Assembly (NCBI RefSeq): GCF_947501665.1
Contig: NZ_CANMWS010000007.1
Coordinates: forward strand, 1 to 64,000
Reading direction: 5' to 3'
Length of the DNA: 64,000 bases
Source of the DNA: an uncultured Shewanella sp.
GTDB taxonomy: Bacteria > Pseudomonadota > Gammaproteobacteria > Enterobacterales > Shewanellaceae
Part shown: piece by piece, positions 1 to 9,536 of the stretch
Position numbering within the stretch: the stretch's first letter is position 1
Layout of the letters: each line of letters begins with the position of its first letter
The notes under the pieces: generated by a model
What the model was told of the DNA's origin: nothing
Database searches by the model: none
Seen by the model: the letters and a program-made list of their open reading frames with translations, nothing else
Made by a program: the position numbers and the translations under genes

Positions 1-1
1 A

Positions 2-77
<76 letters not shown>

Positions 78-80
78 TCT

Positions 81-142
81 ATAAAAAGATAGACACAAAA
101 AAACCACTTAATTGAGTGGTTTTTTTGTGTCTATCTTTTTAT
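81..142 (+). terminator. Long perfect hairpin terminator after tRNA-Thr
   Basis: Positions 81-108 and 115-142 are exact reverse complements, giving a 28-bp stem with a six-base loop. The core (CCACT/AGTGG) is flanked by A7 and T7, so it works as a bidirectional rho-independent terminator. The arms extend much further than a terminator needs. Confidence 0.85.
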
Positions 143-147
143 ATTTG

Positions 148-204
148 TAGTTATTCCGCACAGTGAGTCAGTCGATATTAATGACTCACTGTGCGGAATA
201 ACTA
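148..204. repeat. 23-bp perfect inverted repeat
   Basis: Positions 148-170 and 182-204 are exact reverse complements around an 11-base loop. There is no T-run on either side, so it is not a standard terminator. It lies between the tRNA terminator and the 3' end of glnB, and could be an mRNA-stabilising or REP-like structure or the relic of a small element. Confidence 0.7.
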
Positions 205-280
205 TACAAAATTGGAAGCAAGAATTATGAAAAGGTTAAATTGAATAACGATACTTCATCGGTCGTTCTCAGTAAAAAAA

Positions 281-631
<351 letters not shown>

Positions 632-897
632 TCATCTTGCTAAATAAGGAAATCATTCTCTCTTAAGCTTAACACGATGACTGTTAACACTAAAGCCTCT
701 TGTACTTTGAAAATAGAGATGTTTATTCTTCACCCTTCACACAAAAAACACAAAAAATTATTTTATATCATAGGATTACATTAAAAAAATTTTACACAAT
801 GTCCTGTTATTACCCCCTTTCACTCAATGTTTGAGCATATTGTCTATACTTAAATGTGTATCAGACTATCGCTACACCCTAAGGGTCACTTCAACTT

Positions 898-1407
898 ATG
901 AACATGAGAAATGGTTTTACCCTTATTGAAATAATGACGGTGTTAATTGTTGCTATTACACTCATTATTGTGGCCGTTCCCTCTTTAACGGCTATTTACC
1001 ATCATTTAAGGGCGGACTCAAGTATTCGGCATATTATGCAAAGTTTACAACTGGCCCGTAATCAAGCCATGAATTATAAAAAAACGGTCACTGTATGCCC
1101 CTTAGAAGAGAATGTTTGTTCTTCGAAATGGCATCAAGGAGTGGATGTTTTTTTTGATAGCGATGAATCTAATAAAGTCGATGGTGATGATCAGATTATT
1201 TATACCACAGGTAAGTTTAACGATGCCGACTTTGTCACATTTAACCGCACCTCTATTCGCTTTCAAAATAATGGCATGGCATCAGGCACGAATGGCACCT
1301 TAAAATATTGTCCAGGAGATCCAAAGAGCAGTTATTCTAAAGCCATTATTATCAGTCAATCTGGACGCGTTAGATTTTCAAACGACACAAACATTACTTG
1401 TGATTAG
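898..1407 (+). CDS. fimT: FimT/GspH-type minor pseudopilin
   Basis: The protein has a short basic leader ending in Gly, then FTLIE and a hydrophobic helix, which is the type III prepilin signal cut by PilD. The rest (about residues 45-165) resembles GspH/FimT minor pseudopilins and has the paired cysteines CPLEENVC. It probably helps to prime type IV pilus assembly with PilV, PilW, PilX and PilE. It is on the plus strand and converges on pilE, whereas the other minor pilin genes read on the minus strand. An ATG two codons later (904) is an alternative start. An AAGGG lies upstream at a rather long distance. Confidence 0.88.
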   Translation: MNMRNGFTLIEIMTVLIVAITLIIVAVPSLTAIYHHLRADSSIRHIMQSLQLARNQAMNYKKTVTVCPLEENVCSSKWHQGVDVFFDSDESNKVDGDDQIIYTTGKFNDADFVTFNRTSIRFQNNGMASGTNGTLKYCPGDPKSSYSKAIIISQSGRVRFSNDTNITCD

Positions 1408-1437
1408 CACTTATCGCACCTTTAACCGTCACGCATT

Positions 1438-1833
1438 TTACCAACAATCCTCAGGTGTGCGATTTCCTTCAAAAGTCACAGTCATTTCATCGCAGTCAGT
1501 ATCTCTTAACGCTTGCACTCCTTGAGCCGTTGCGACTAAAGTAAAGCCTGCCGTTCCAGTTGAACTAATGCTATACCATCCTTTATCTGTGATATAAGGG
1601 CTAGCATTTACACCTAAATCCGTTAGATCCGTTGTGTATACTTTATTGTCAAAATAAAATTGTTCTTGTAAATGACTCAAGCGAGTTAATGCCGTAATCG
1701 CTTCACTTCGAGCTGTCCGCATCATATAATCTGTATACATAGGGTAACCAATAACCGCTAAAATTCCAATTATCATCACGACAATAATTAGCTCAACTAA
1801 AGCATACCCACATTGATAGTAGCGCACTTGCAT
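1438..1833 (-). CDS. pilE: Minor type IV pilin, PilE-like
   Basis: The 131-residue prepilin has the signal CG|YALVE followed by a long hydrophobic helix. The mature residue 5 Glu is kept, although the first mature residue is Tyr rather than Phe. The C-terminal region has two cysteines (TDCDEM and EDCW) that can form the D-region disulphide. The start at 1833 is preferred over the ATG six codons upstream because a GAGGAGAGG purine run precedes it. It is the last gene of the pilV-W-X-Y1-E cluster, as in Pseudomonas-type minor pilin operons. Confidence 0.9.
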   Translation of the reverse strand: MQVRYYQCGYALVELIIVVMIIGILAVIGYPMYTDYMMRTARSEAITALTRLSHLQEQFYFDNKVYTTDLTDLGVNASPYITDKGWYSISSTGTAGFTLVATAQGVQALRDTDCDEMTVTFEGNRTPEDCW

Positions 1834-1884
1834 ACTCGCCTCTCCTCTCATCCGCTGAGGTTAAATAATACCTATTCATTATCG

Positions 1885-4800
1885 TTATTCATGTCCATGA
1901 ACATAAATGCGATTCACCCCAGGTTGCCCGCCGAGACATTGACTATCTTCAGGTGGGCAATCATCAAGAGGATTATTCACTCGCTCCATTTCTTCACCAG
2001 CAGCGCCAATACCAATCAAATACATATAACTGTCATCCTCTCCATTAGCAGGAATAACCAACTGAGGGGTGTCAGGCACTCTTTCCCCCATTTCTAAGTA
2101 TTCATTGGTATAAGCTCGGGTGCCACGGTGTAAATTGAAGCCATATAAACGCCCCATTCCGGATATTAAACATTGATCGGTTTCACTTAAGTCACCAGGA
2201 ACATAAGAGGTAAAGAATACCGTTCCTTCCACAATAGTTGCTGCAGCAAGGCTTTTTTCTCCTTCATCAGCAAAATGATAATACCAACCCCGCTTTAATC
2301 CAAAAGCCACATACTCAGATTGACTAATGGGTGGACTTGAGGTCACATCGTAAAGATCCTCAAGGGTAAGTGGCTCTGGAATATCATCATCTAGAAAAGA
2401 GCGAGTGACAACATGGCGATCTTGCAGTGTAAAAAACTTATCATTTCTAGATAAATCAGAAGGCTGTGGTCTATGCCCGGAGCCTAAAACAACCGCATCA
2501 TAGGGTACATTTTGATAAGTAACTGTTGTTGTCGTTTCACCACCGCTATCCGTTGTCACTTCAGATATATTCGTAAAAACAGTTTGCACAGCAACAGGCT
2601 CAGCATAAAAACGTCTATCATTACTGAGTCCATTTTCCGTTAACTTAGCAAACTTAAATGCCGTCCAAGGCTGCTCACTATCAAAAGGATCACTTGTGGG
2701 TAAGTCCATTCGCCAAATATTCCCACCCGTATCTGATGCATAAATTCTGTCGGTTAACTGATCGCCATTTGCATCAATTACCGCTACCGAATTAGGCACA
2801 CTATCAACAAGTGTGGGAATACTTGTGACTTTGCTGCCAGTCATGCGTCCAAATCCATGAACCAGCTCACCTGTTTTAGCATCAACAATATAAACCCCCC
2901 TTCCTTGGGAGTCTGGTGTACCTTGCTCCACGCCATCCTTAGTGGAAGGTGAATAACCCGCGCCAAAAATGAGGACGGGGGCTTTCCCCTCACTTTCAGA
3001 CTCCACGCCTGATGTTGGAATAAAAGTGATAACAGGTTGAGACCAAGTTTGTCCAAGTTCCGCCATCCCCACTGAGTCGGAGCTAATTTTCCACATCATT
3101 TTAGGAGAATCGGGTTCGGTAATATCTAAGGCATAATAAGATTTGCCTCCACGGCGCATACCAAAAAAGACCCAAGCTTTTTCAACACCTTCACCACCTG
3201 TTTCAATATAAGCAACAGGAGGACTATCTAACCCATATACTGAATGTACACCTGTTGGGACATTCACTTTCAAATCCACTAAATTAGGCAGCAGTTCATA
3301 GGGCATAAAAGCCCAAGATTCAAATACATTGTCCCCAGTATCTTTAAACATGTGCATTACCCCATGATTCGTTCCCACAAGAATACGTAAATCGGGCTCT
3401 GCTGGTGTACCGAAATTAATGGCTAAGGGTTTTGAATGTAAGGGATCGCCGAAAATATCCAGCCTGTTATCTGAGGTGCTTCCATCATTATCATCATCAT
3501 CAACATCTTGACCCTTTGCCCAATTGAACAAGGACTCCAATTGGCTAATAGCCACCCCCATAAAACTGGCTAAGTCATCCTCACTGCCCGCTCGAACTGT
3601 CGCATTATTTCTTGAAAAAGCGCTTAACGCTCCTGAAGCGCCAAAGTCACCGTATAAGGTACGACTCGAGTTATTCATTAAATGCTCGCTCACGCCACCG
3701 ATACGCACATCATTACCATCTCCGCCTCCACTGGCTGCACTGCATGTACTTTCAGATGTCCAATAAGAACAAGCTGATGACTGCAAATTACCATCTGAGC
3801 CTATTGCCAAAACGTCATTTTTATCAACAATGTCACCGGTACCTGTCACCTTAAACTTTTTCAGATTACCTCGCCATCTAGGGCCTTTATTGGGCAAAAA
3901 CATCGCATAATAAACAGAGTCAAAAGTTTGGGTTCGATCGAAGTTATTACTGGCAATAGACGGCGAAGTAAAACTGGCATTAACTTCAAGTATTTGGGAA
4001 AAAATTTGCTGCAAAGCCGCTTGTAGCTGGGAGGCATCATTAGCCGCAAAATATAAACCGCCGCCATAATCCGCTGCCGCTTGTAAAATCGGTGCCGCAT
4101 CGGCCGCCCCTTCACTAAAACCTATTGTAAAAGTCGTCACGTATTGATCGCCCGCAAGGCTGGTATTGACATCTTCACGATTTAATATACCGGCTAAAGC
4201 CGGTAGATAACTCGTAGAAGTGCAGCGGCGGTAACCACAATCATAGGTATAGGAAATCCGTTCAGATGCCCTATAGCCAGGTAAGTCATCAATATAGCTA
4301 TTGGCATGAGTATCACTGGTTGGCTCCCCGTCCGTGATATAGACAACATAAGCTCGATTTGCGCACTGACTAACATCAAAGGGAGAAATATAACGACCAT
4401 CAAGCTCTATGCTGGTGTCTCGATAAGGTGTCGAGGTGTTATCATTATCACCGTAAAAAACAGATAGCCCTGCAAAATAGCGATACACTTCAAACAAGGT
4501 TTCACACAAAGGGGTACTGCCGTCATCCTCTAAATTATTAACGGTACTGATTAATGCTTGTTTAGCGCTTGCATCGAGTCGCTTAATACCTGAGACAATT
4601 CGTCCTCCATGCCTTGAACTATTATTTTGATTAAAAACGGTTAAACCAAAATCCACACTGGGGGTTGTCACTATGGTATCTTCAATAACCCGTTTTGCGA
4701 TATCCATTCTGGTTGATGACAAGGTCTCTTTTTCACTGTGATACCAAGTCACATAACGCTCGGTATAAAAGGTGACTGACTTTCCAATGCCTAAATTGGT

Positions 4801-5433
4801 CAGCTTAGCTTTACTAAGTGCGCTAGCAATATCAGTTTCAGAGGAACCTGAATTAACATCAGTATATGGCATTCTCTCATCAGGAGAGCCTAGACTATCA
4901 ACGGGTAACCCTTGACCCATATCGCTAGCATTGACAAAATTAAGCGCATCGCTGTTTTCAAAATCTTCAAAACAATCTGTGGTATAAATACTACTGTTTA
5001 ACTCATCGGGTAATTCAGACCAACTGCCACTGTCCCCAACAAAAGTGTACTCACGAATAAACCCCGTAAAAAAACCAAAACCTTCTAAAAAAGAAAACGA
5101 TGTATGACAACCATTATTTCTCTGTAAGATGACATTGGGACTACTCAATAAAGGAACGGCTCCACCGCCTTTAGCATAATAAAGCTTAGTGGATGAGGTT
5201 AACACCTCCCCCCTATCATACGGCGTCTCAGTATCTTCATCATATCCCATACTACCCGATGTATCGAAGACAATGAGTACTTGTGGCCTAACCCCCGAAC
5301 GTGCTGACGACTCAAATACATACAATTGCGTATCATCAGCCAAAGAAAAATGAGTGAGAGATAAAATTAAATAGACACTCACAATAGAACCAAAAAACAA
5401 TGGTATTAACCCTTTCGCAGCGATATTCATCAT
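1885..5433 (-). CDS. pilY1: PilY1-type pilus tip adhesin/assembly factor
   Basis: The protein has 1,182 residues. It has an N-terminal signal sequence (cleavage probably near LA-DD, about residue 32), a von Willebrand A-like N-terminal half with the MIDAS motif DTSGSMG at residues 57-63, and a C-terminal PilY1 beta-propeller. In the propeller a calcium-binding-type loop (DANGDQLTD, about residues 885-895) precedes an SDTGGNIWR blade. PilY1 works with the minor pilins in pilus extension, adhesion and surface sensing. Its ATG overlaps the pilX stop by one base (TAATG), so translation is likely coupled. An acidic linker (DVDDDDNDG) lies about two thirds of the way between the two domains. Confidence 0.95.
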   Translation of the reverse strand: MMNIAAKGLIPLFFGSIVSVYLILSLTHFSLADDTQLYVFESSARSGVRPQVLIVFDTSGSMGYDEDTETPYDRGEVLTSSTKLYYAKGGGAVPLLSSPNVILQRNNGCHTSFSFLEGFGFFTGFIREYTFVGDSGSWSELPDELNSSIYTTDCFEDFENSDALNFVNASDMGQGLPVDSLGSPDERMPYTDVNSGSSETDIASALSKAKLTNLGIGKSVTFYTERYVTWYHSEKETLSSTRMDIAKRVIEDTIVTTPSVDFGLTVFNQNNSSRHGGRIVSGIKRLDASAKQALISTVNNLEDDGSTPLCETLFEVYRYFAGLSVFYGDNDNTSTPYRDTSIELDGRYISPFDVSQCANRAYVVYITDGEPTSDTHANSYIDDLPGYRASERISYTYDCGYRRCTSTSYLPALAGILNREDVNTSLAGDQYVTTFTIGFSEGAADAAPILQAAADYGGGLYFAANDASQLQAALQQIFSQILEVNASFTSPSIASNNFDRTQTFDSVYYAMFLPNKGPRWRGNLKKFKVTGTGDIVDKNDVLAIGSDGNLQSSACSYWTSESTCSAASGGGDGNDVRIGGVSEHLMNNSSRTLYGDFGASGALSAFSRNNATVRAGSEDDLASFMGVAISQLESLFNWAKGQDVDDDDNDGSTSDNRLDIFGDPLHSKPLAINFGTPAEPDLRILVGTNHGVMHMFKDTGDNVFESWAFMPYELLPNLVDLKVNVPTGVHSVYGLDSPPVAYIETGGEGVEKAWVFFGMRRGGKSYYALDITEPDSPKMMWKISSDSVGMAELGQTWSQPVITFIPTSGVESESEGKAPVLIFGAGYSPSTKDGVEQGTPDSQGRGVYIVDAKTGELVHGFGRMTGSKVTSIPTLVDSVPNSVAVIDANGDQLTDRIYASDTGGNIWRMDLPTSDPFDSEQPWTAFKFAKLTENGLSNDRRFYAEPVAVQTVFTNISEVTTDSGGETTTTVTYQNVPYDAVVLGSGHRPQPSDLSRNDKFFTLQDRHVVTRSFLDDDIPEPLTLEDLYDVTSSPPISQSEYVAFGLKRGWYYHFADEGEKSLAAATIVEGTVFFTSYVPGDLSETDQCLISGMGRLYGFNLHRGTRAYTNEYLEMGERVPDTPQLVIPANGEDDSYMYLIGIGAAGEEMERVNNPLDDCPPEDSQCLGGQPGVNRIYVHGHE

Positions 5434-5855
5434 TAATCCGCCAATACTTCTTGTTCTAATCCAGACACTCGCGTCAATTGCGCTAAATTTCCTCGACCGA
5501 AGGTAATTTCACTAGACAATTCAATCTTTCGGCATTCTATTCCAGCCGTTGGTCTTGAGCTACGAGCACAAGCAACGTCCCCGTCATACAAAGGAGTTAA
5601 TGTACTTGTGACATTATAGGCAGCATCAATAATCACTTGAGGATCATCTAAATTAGCCAATGTACTGCCTTCATTGTTCATAACCACAGTGTTCAATGCA
5701 CCTTGCAGTGCAATATTGGCTTTCACTCTATCTGAGCCTGCTTGTGACATACGCAAAGATTGTGTGGCATTCATCGCGACTGCAACACCAATAACCGTCA
5801 TGATCAGCAATACAATAAGCGAAAAAAATAATACCATTCCTTGTTGATTTCTCAT
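5433..5855 (-). CDS. pilX: Minor pilin PilX
   Basis: This 140-residue protein begins with a basic leader ending in Gly (NQQG|MVLFF) and one hydrophobic helix, as in the PilX N-terminal family. Residue 5 of the mature protein is Phe, not Glu, which is the expected behaviour of a tip-type pseudopilin and not a sign of decay. The ATG at 5855 is preferred because AAGGA lies six bases upstream; an earlier in-frame ATG adds only six residues. It lies between pilW (about 80 bp away) and pilY1 (one-base overlap). Confidence 0.9.
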   Translation of the reverse strand: MRNQQGMVLFFSLIVLLIMTVIGVAVAMNATQSLRMSQAGSDRVKANIALQGALNTVVMNNEGSTLANLDDPQVIIDAAYNVTSTLTPLYDGDVACARSSRPTAGIECRKIELSSEITFGRGNLAQLTRVSGLEQEVLAD

Positions 5856-5936
5856 GATAATTCCTTCCATCACTTCTATATAGATGTCCTAGTCATTTCA
5901 ATTAGGCTATTATCACCCAACATAAGCAACACAGTC

Positions 5937-6890
5937 CTAATGGGCCAATATCGGGTTTTCAAGTACTAATGTCGTCATCATGACTTTACGTCTATACCCG
6001 TCGTTATTTGGCCCAATATTTTTATCCCCTAACTGATACCGCACGGTATTGGTAAAACTGTTATCTTCAAATAAAGTGCGGATCAGCAAGAATATTCTCA
6101 ATGCGACAGCGCCTTGATCCCACATTAACTCAGTCACTTGCTCAGCAGGCATAAAACTGTCTGCCGATAAATCACCATCGTTATCAAAACCATATAGCAC
6201 TCTCATATTTTCAACCCCTTCTACAAGTTGCTGAAGGCTACTTGAGGTTCGCATGCCTCCATTGGTCAAAATACGCCGCATGAGCACTGGCATGCCATTA
6301 TCTTCTTGAATAAAATAAACATGATGCTGATATTCCCAAAAGCGTGCATTATCCAATGTGGGAGCACTTTGATCGCCAGCAAAAAAAATCACTTCATTTG
6401 CCGAAATAGCAGTGTAATAACGGTTATCATCAAAGGAAGTCACATTCGGACCAATAAGCCGTTTCAGCTGTAAAACATCAGTATTGCTTTGTACTTGCGT
6501 TAAACAATCGAGTGTGTCGACACTTACCCCATGTTCATAACCCCAGAGCAGTCGAAAATGTGCCGACTCATCCTTAGGAAAGCTGGCATTATTCACCCCA
6601 CTGCCGATACAGTCTTGAGCATCTGAAAGAGCTGGCGCATTATTTCGTGTATTAATGCCCAGTACGAAGCCTTCCCCTGTAAACTCGGCCATGAAGCCTT
6701 GCATCTGTAAATCCCGCTCAATAAAATCAAGGGCAATACGACCATGTTCTTGCAGTTGATTAAAATGACTCGTTGTCGTGACGTTATTGGAGGAAAGCAT
6801 GAACAGAGTAAAGACCCCCGCAATCAAGAATAAGCCAATCACCATGGCAATCATCAATTCAACAAGTGACAATCCTTTTTGTTTACTCAT
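5937..6890 (-). CDS. pilW: Minor pilin PilW
   Basis: This 317-residue protein has a prepilin leader KQKG|LSLVE with the residue 5 Glu, followed by a hydrophobic helix (about residues 7-30). The length and the C-terminal part match PilW of the type IV pilus minor pilin set. AGGTGAAAG precedes the start. The gene is 12 bp downstream of pilV, so both are likely on one transcript. PilW would join PilV, PilX and FimT in the tip complex that carries PilY1. Confidence 0.93.
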   Translation of the reverse strand: MSKQKGLSLVELMIAMVIGLFLIAGVFTLFMLSSNNVTTTSHFNQLQEHGRIALDFIERDLQMQGFMAEFTGEGFVLGINTRNNAPALSDAQDCIGSGVNNASFPKDESAHFRLLWGYEHGVSVDTLDCLTQVQSNTDVLQLKRLIGPNVTSFDDNRYYTAISANEVIFFAGDQSAPTLDNARFWEYQHHVYFIQEDNGMPVLMRRILTNGGMRTSSSLQQLVEGVENMRVLYGFDNDGDLSADSFMPAEQVTELMWDQGAVALRIFLLIRTLFEDNSFTNTVRYQLGDKNIGPNNDGYRRKVMMTTLVLENPILAH

Positions 6891-6902
6891 TCTTTCACCT
6901 AT

Positions 6903-7454
6903 TCAAAATATGAAAGTGTTAATCACATAAACCCGCCGCCGACTATGGCTTGTGCCGCAAGATTGAACAAAATCACTATAATGAGTTGCGCTATCTGTTG
7001 TACTGTTAACCCCTCTCCACGTCATGGCAATCAATACATCACCATTGGCATTGGCTTGTATACATGCCACTGGGAAGTCTAATCCCCCCACGCGATTATC
7101 TCCGACTCGCTCATAGCCCCCTTGCATCAACAATTGCCATTGATAGCGATCCCAAATCAGCGTTTGTGCAGGCGTGCATTGAGGTGAGGCTGAATCAGCC
7201 AGATCACAATCCACATCAGGGTAACTTGGTAAGCTGCTGTACACTCCTCCATAAGCGCTTAACTGACTGGTATTAAGTTTAATTCTATTAATCATATCGT
7301 TAGCAAGTAAGGAGGCTTGTGTTTGCTGAAAAGACTCAAAACTACTGCGCTTAGCCACTAAATGCAGGTTAAAGATCCCAATCAGTCCGACCACTAAGAT
7401 AGTAAGTGCGACTAACACTTCAATGAGTGTGCTTCCTTGCTGCTTAATTTCCAT
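6903..7454 (-). CDS. pilV: Minor pilin PilV
   Basis: This 183-residue protein has a prepilin signal KQQG|STLIEVLVAL with the Glu5 residue and a hydrophobic helix. The rest is typical of PilV minor pilins, with a CxxxxSxxC-type pair in the middle. AGGACAGGG lies directly before the ATG. It is the first gene of the minus-strand minor pilin operon, so the operon promoter should lie in 7455-7600. Confidence 0.92.
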   Translation of the reverse strand: MEIKQQGSTLIEVLVALTILVVGLIGIFNLHLVAKRSSFESFQQTQASLLANDMINRIKLNTSQLSAYGGVYSSLPSYPDVDCDLADSASPQCTPAQTLIWDRYQWQLLMQGGYERVGDNRVGGLDFPVACIQANANGDVLIAMTWRGVNSTTDSATHYSDFVQSCGTSHSRRRVYVINTFIF

Positions 7455-7599
7455 CCCTGTCCTTCTAGCGGTCTAAACAGAGGACAATGCCATGATGTCA
7501 TCAGGGTGATTATAAATAAACATGGCAAACCTAACTTAAGTATCAATACTAAAGTATAGTCGATTGAAAATGGAAGGTTAGCTTTAATGATTAGGGAAT

Positions 7600-7627
7600 A
7601 AAAAAGAGGCTAAGCGCCTCTTTTTTA
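7600..7627. terminator. Rho-independent terminator after ispH
   Basis: GAGGC (606-610) pairs with GCCTC (616-620), flanked by A and T runs on both sides. It ends the ispH transcript on the minus strand. Confidence 0.85.
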
Positions 7628-7646
7628 TATTATTAAGAAATCACAA

Positions 7647-8576
7647 TTAACGTAATTCTGCTGGTACAGCAAAAACGGTATCTTCCTTGCGTCCCTCAAC
7701 TTCGGTTATCACACTAGGCGCCATTTCAGCGATCGCATCAATCACCTGCTGTACTAATACTTCCGGCGCTGAAGCGCCTGCAGTAACGGCTACTTTAGTC
7801 ACATTATTAAACCATTGCGGTTGAACATCATCAGCATTATCAACAAGATAAGAGTTTGTGCCCTTTTTCTGAGCCAACTCTCTTAAGCGATTGGAGTTGG
7901 AACTATTTTTCGAACCGACCACAATAAACAAATCCACATCTTCAGCTACATTTCTGACAGCATCTTGACGATTTTGTGTCGCATAACAAATATCATCTTT
8001 ACGCGGCCCTTCAATAGCGGGAAAACGCTTTTGCAGGGCTTTTATCACATCGGCCGTATCATCCATCGATAATGTCGTTTGCGTTACAAAGCATAAATTA
8101 TCTGGATTATTAACCTGTAAATTAGCCACATCTTCTGGAGATTCAACTAAATGAACACCACCATTAGGATTATCATATTGTCCCATGGTGCCTTCCACTT
8201 CCGGATGACCTGCATGCCCAATTAAAATGCACTCAATGGCCTTACGGCTTGCACGAGTCACCTGTAAATGCACTTTTGTCACTAATGGGCATGTCGCATC
8301 AAACACTTTTAAACCACGGTTTTTGGCTTCTTTACGCACGGCTTGCGAGACACCATGAGCACTAAAGATAACAATGCTATCATTTGGAACTTGATGTAAT
8401 TCTTCAACAAAAACAGCACCACGATCTTTAAGGTTTTGCACAACATAGCGATTATGAACCACTTCATGACGAACATAAATGGGCGGAGAAAACAACTCCA
8501 ATGCACGTTCAACAATACTGATCGCTCTATCAACGCCAGCGCAAAAACCTCTTGGATTCGCTAGAAGAATATTCAT
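7647..8576 (-). CDS. ispH: 4-hydroxy-3-methylbut-2-enyl diphosphate reductase
   Basis: IspH carries out the last step of the MEP pathway, reducing HMBPP to IPP and DMAPP with a [4Fe-4S] cluster. The cluster cysteines are present: C12 in the N-terminal NPRGFC, one in DATCP (about residue 96) and one in [10 protein letters not shown] (about residue 197). It has 309 residues, close to the usual length. Its ATG overlaps the fkpB stop by one base, and it closes the ribF-ileS-lspA-fkpB-ispH gene series. Confidence 0.98.
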   Translation of the reverse strand: MNILLANPRGFCAGVDRAISIVERALELFSPPIYVRHEVVHNRYVVQNLKDRGAVFVEELHQVPNDSIVIFSAHGVSQAVRKEAKNRGLKVFDATCPLVTKVHLQVTRASRKAIECILIGHAGHPEVEGTMGQYDNPNGGVHLVESPEDVANLQVNNPDNLCFVTQTTLSMDDTADVIKALQKRFPAIEGPRKDDICYATQNRQDAVRNVAEDVDLFIVVGSKNSSNSNRLRELAQKKGTNSYLVDNADDVQPQWFNNVTKVAVTAGASAPEVLVQQVIDAIAEMAPSVITEVEGRKEDTVFAVPAELR

Positions 8577-9001
8577 TATTCCAGTACCTGTTCAACTTCG
8601 AGTTCAAAGGTCAGTACTTGTCCTGCAAGCGGATGGTTTAAATCCACGGTCACAGAATCACCAATTACCTCCCTCACAATACCAGGGATTTCACTGCCAC
8701 CAGGACCTGCAAAGCTCACAATCACACCCGGCTCTAATGAAAGATCGGCTGGAAAACGATTTTTATCCATATGATGGATAGCATCAGGATTTGAAAGACC
8801 AAACGCATCCTCTGGCTGCAGTGTAAAGCTGTGTTTATCACCTTGTTTAAGATCTTTTATTTCAGACTCAAAAGCAGGGCTTAAACTTTCATCCCCAAGA
8901 TTAAACCTCACAGGCTTACCCGACGCTTTTGTGCTATCAGCCGTCGAGCCGTCTTCAAGCAAAATATTCATATGACATAAAATAGATGGCATATTTGGCA
9001 T
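8576..9001 (-). CDS. fkpB: FKBP-type peptidyl-prolyl isomerase FkpB (SlpA)
   Basis: This 141-residue protein is a SlyD-like FKBP: an FKBP half-domain, an inserted chaperone flap (about residues 65-120) and the end block DLNHPLAGQ typical of the family. It lacks the His/Cys-rich tail of SlyD, which fits FkpB. The start has AGGAG seven bases upstream. Being between lspA and ispH is the classical location for fkpB. Confidence 0.95.
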   Translation of the reverse strand: MPNMPSILCHMNILLEDGSTADSTKASGKPVRFNLGDESLSPAFESEIKDLKQGDKHSFTLQPEDAFGLSNPDAIHHMDKNRFPADLSLEPGVIVSFAGPGGSEIPGIVREVIGDSVTVDLNHPLAGQVLTFELEVEQVLE

Positions 9002-9005
9002 TTCA

Positions 9006-9521
9006 TTACTCCTTTACATCATCATTGTTTTTTTTGTTTTGTTGGCTCACAAACAATGAATCAAGAATAATCAATCCCGCTCCGACACAAATAGCTGAAT
9101 CAGCTAAATTAAATGCCGGAAAGTGACTGGTTTTCCAGTATACGTCTAAAAAATCGACCACAAAACCATGTTGTAAGCGATCGATTAAATTGCCCAATGC
9201 GCCGCCAATGACTAAGGTATAGGCTAAATTAAGCCGCCAAGCTTTAAAGGACTGCTGTCTTAGCCAGAAACTCAATAATAAGCTAAATCCTACTGCTACA
9301 GCAGTAAATAGCCAACGTTGCCACCCACCCGCATCACTCAAAAAACTAAACGCCGCGCCATAATTTCGAACATAAGTGAAATTAAAAAAGGGCAATAGCT
9401 GTATTGAATCATACAGGGCAAAATTGGATAACACCCATTGCTTTGACAATTGATCAGCCAGCAAGACTAATGCAACAACCCAGTACCAACGTAACCCACT
9501 TTCTTTCCAAGTCGACGGCAT
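9006..9521 (-). CDS. lspA: Lipoprotein signal peptidase (signal peptidase II)
   Basis: This 171-residue inner-membrane aspartic protease removes the signal peptide from prolipoproteins after lipidation. Four membrane segments are visible. The catalytic aspartates are D123 in the VVDF block and D141 in NLADS, and the conserved NLIDR block is present. It sits 4 bp upstream of fkpB and 15 bp downstream of ileS. One likely client in this window is the M28 lipoprotein peptidase at 16214. Confidence 0.97.
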   Translation of the reverse strand: MPSTWKESGLRWYWVVALVLLADQLSKQWVLSNFALYDSIQLLPFFNFTYVRNYGAAFSFLSDAGGWQRWLFTAVAVGFSLLLSFWLRQQSFKAWRLNLAYTLVIGGALGNLIDRLQHGFVVDFLDVYWKTSHFPAFNLADSAICVGAGLIILDSLFVSQQNKKNNDDVKE

Positions 9522-9536
9522 AACGCGTTCCTTTAT

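Noticed and set aside
3876..3884. AGGGCC match inside pilY1 as another element end
   Set aside because: Only seven or eight bases match, there is no partner end and the reading frame is unbroken.
5433..5855. Loss of Glu5 in PilX as a sign of a pseudogene
   Set aside because: PilX-type minor pilins do not need that residue, and the frame is intact and coupled to pilY1.
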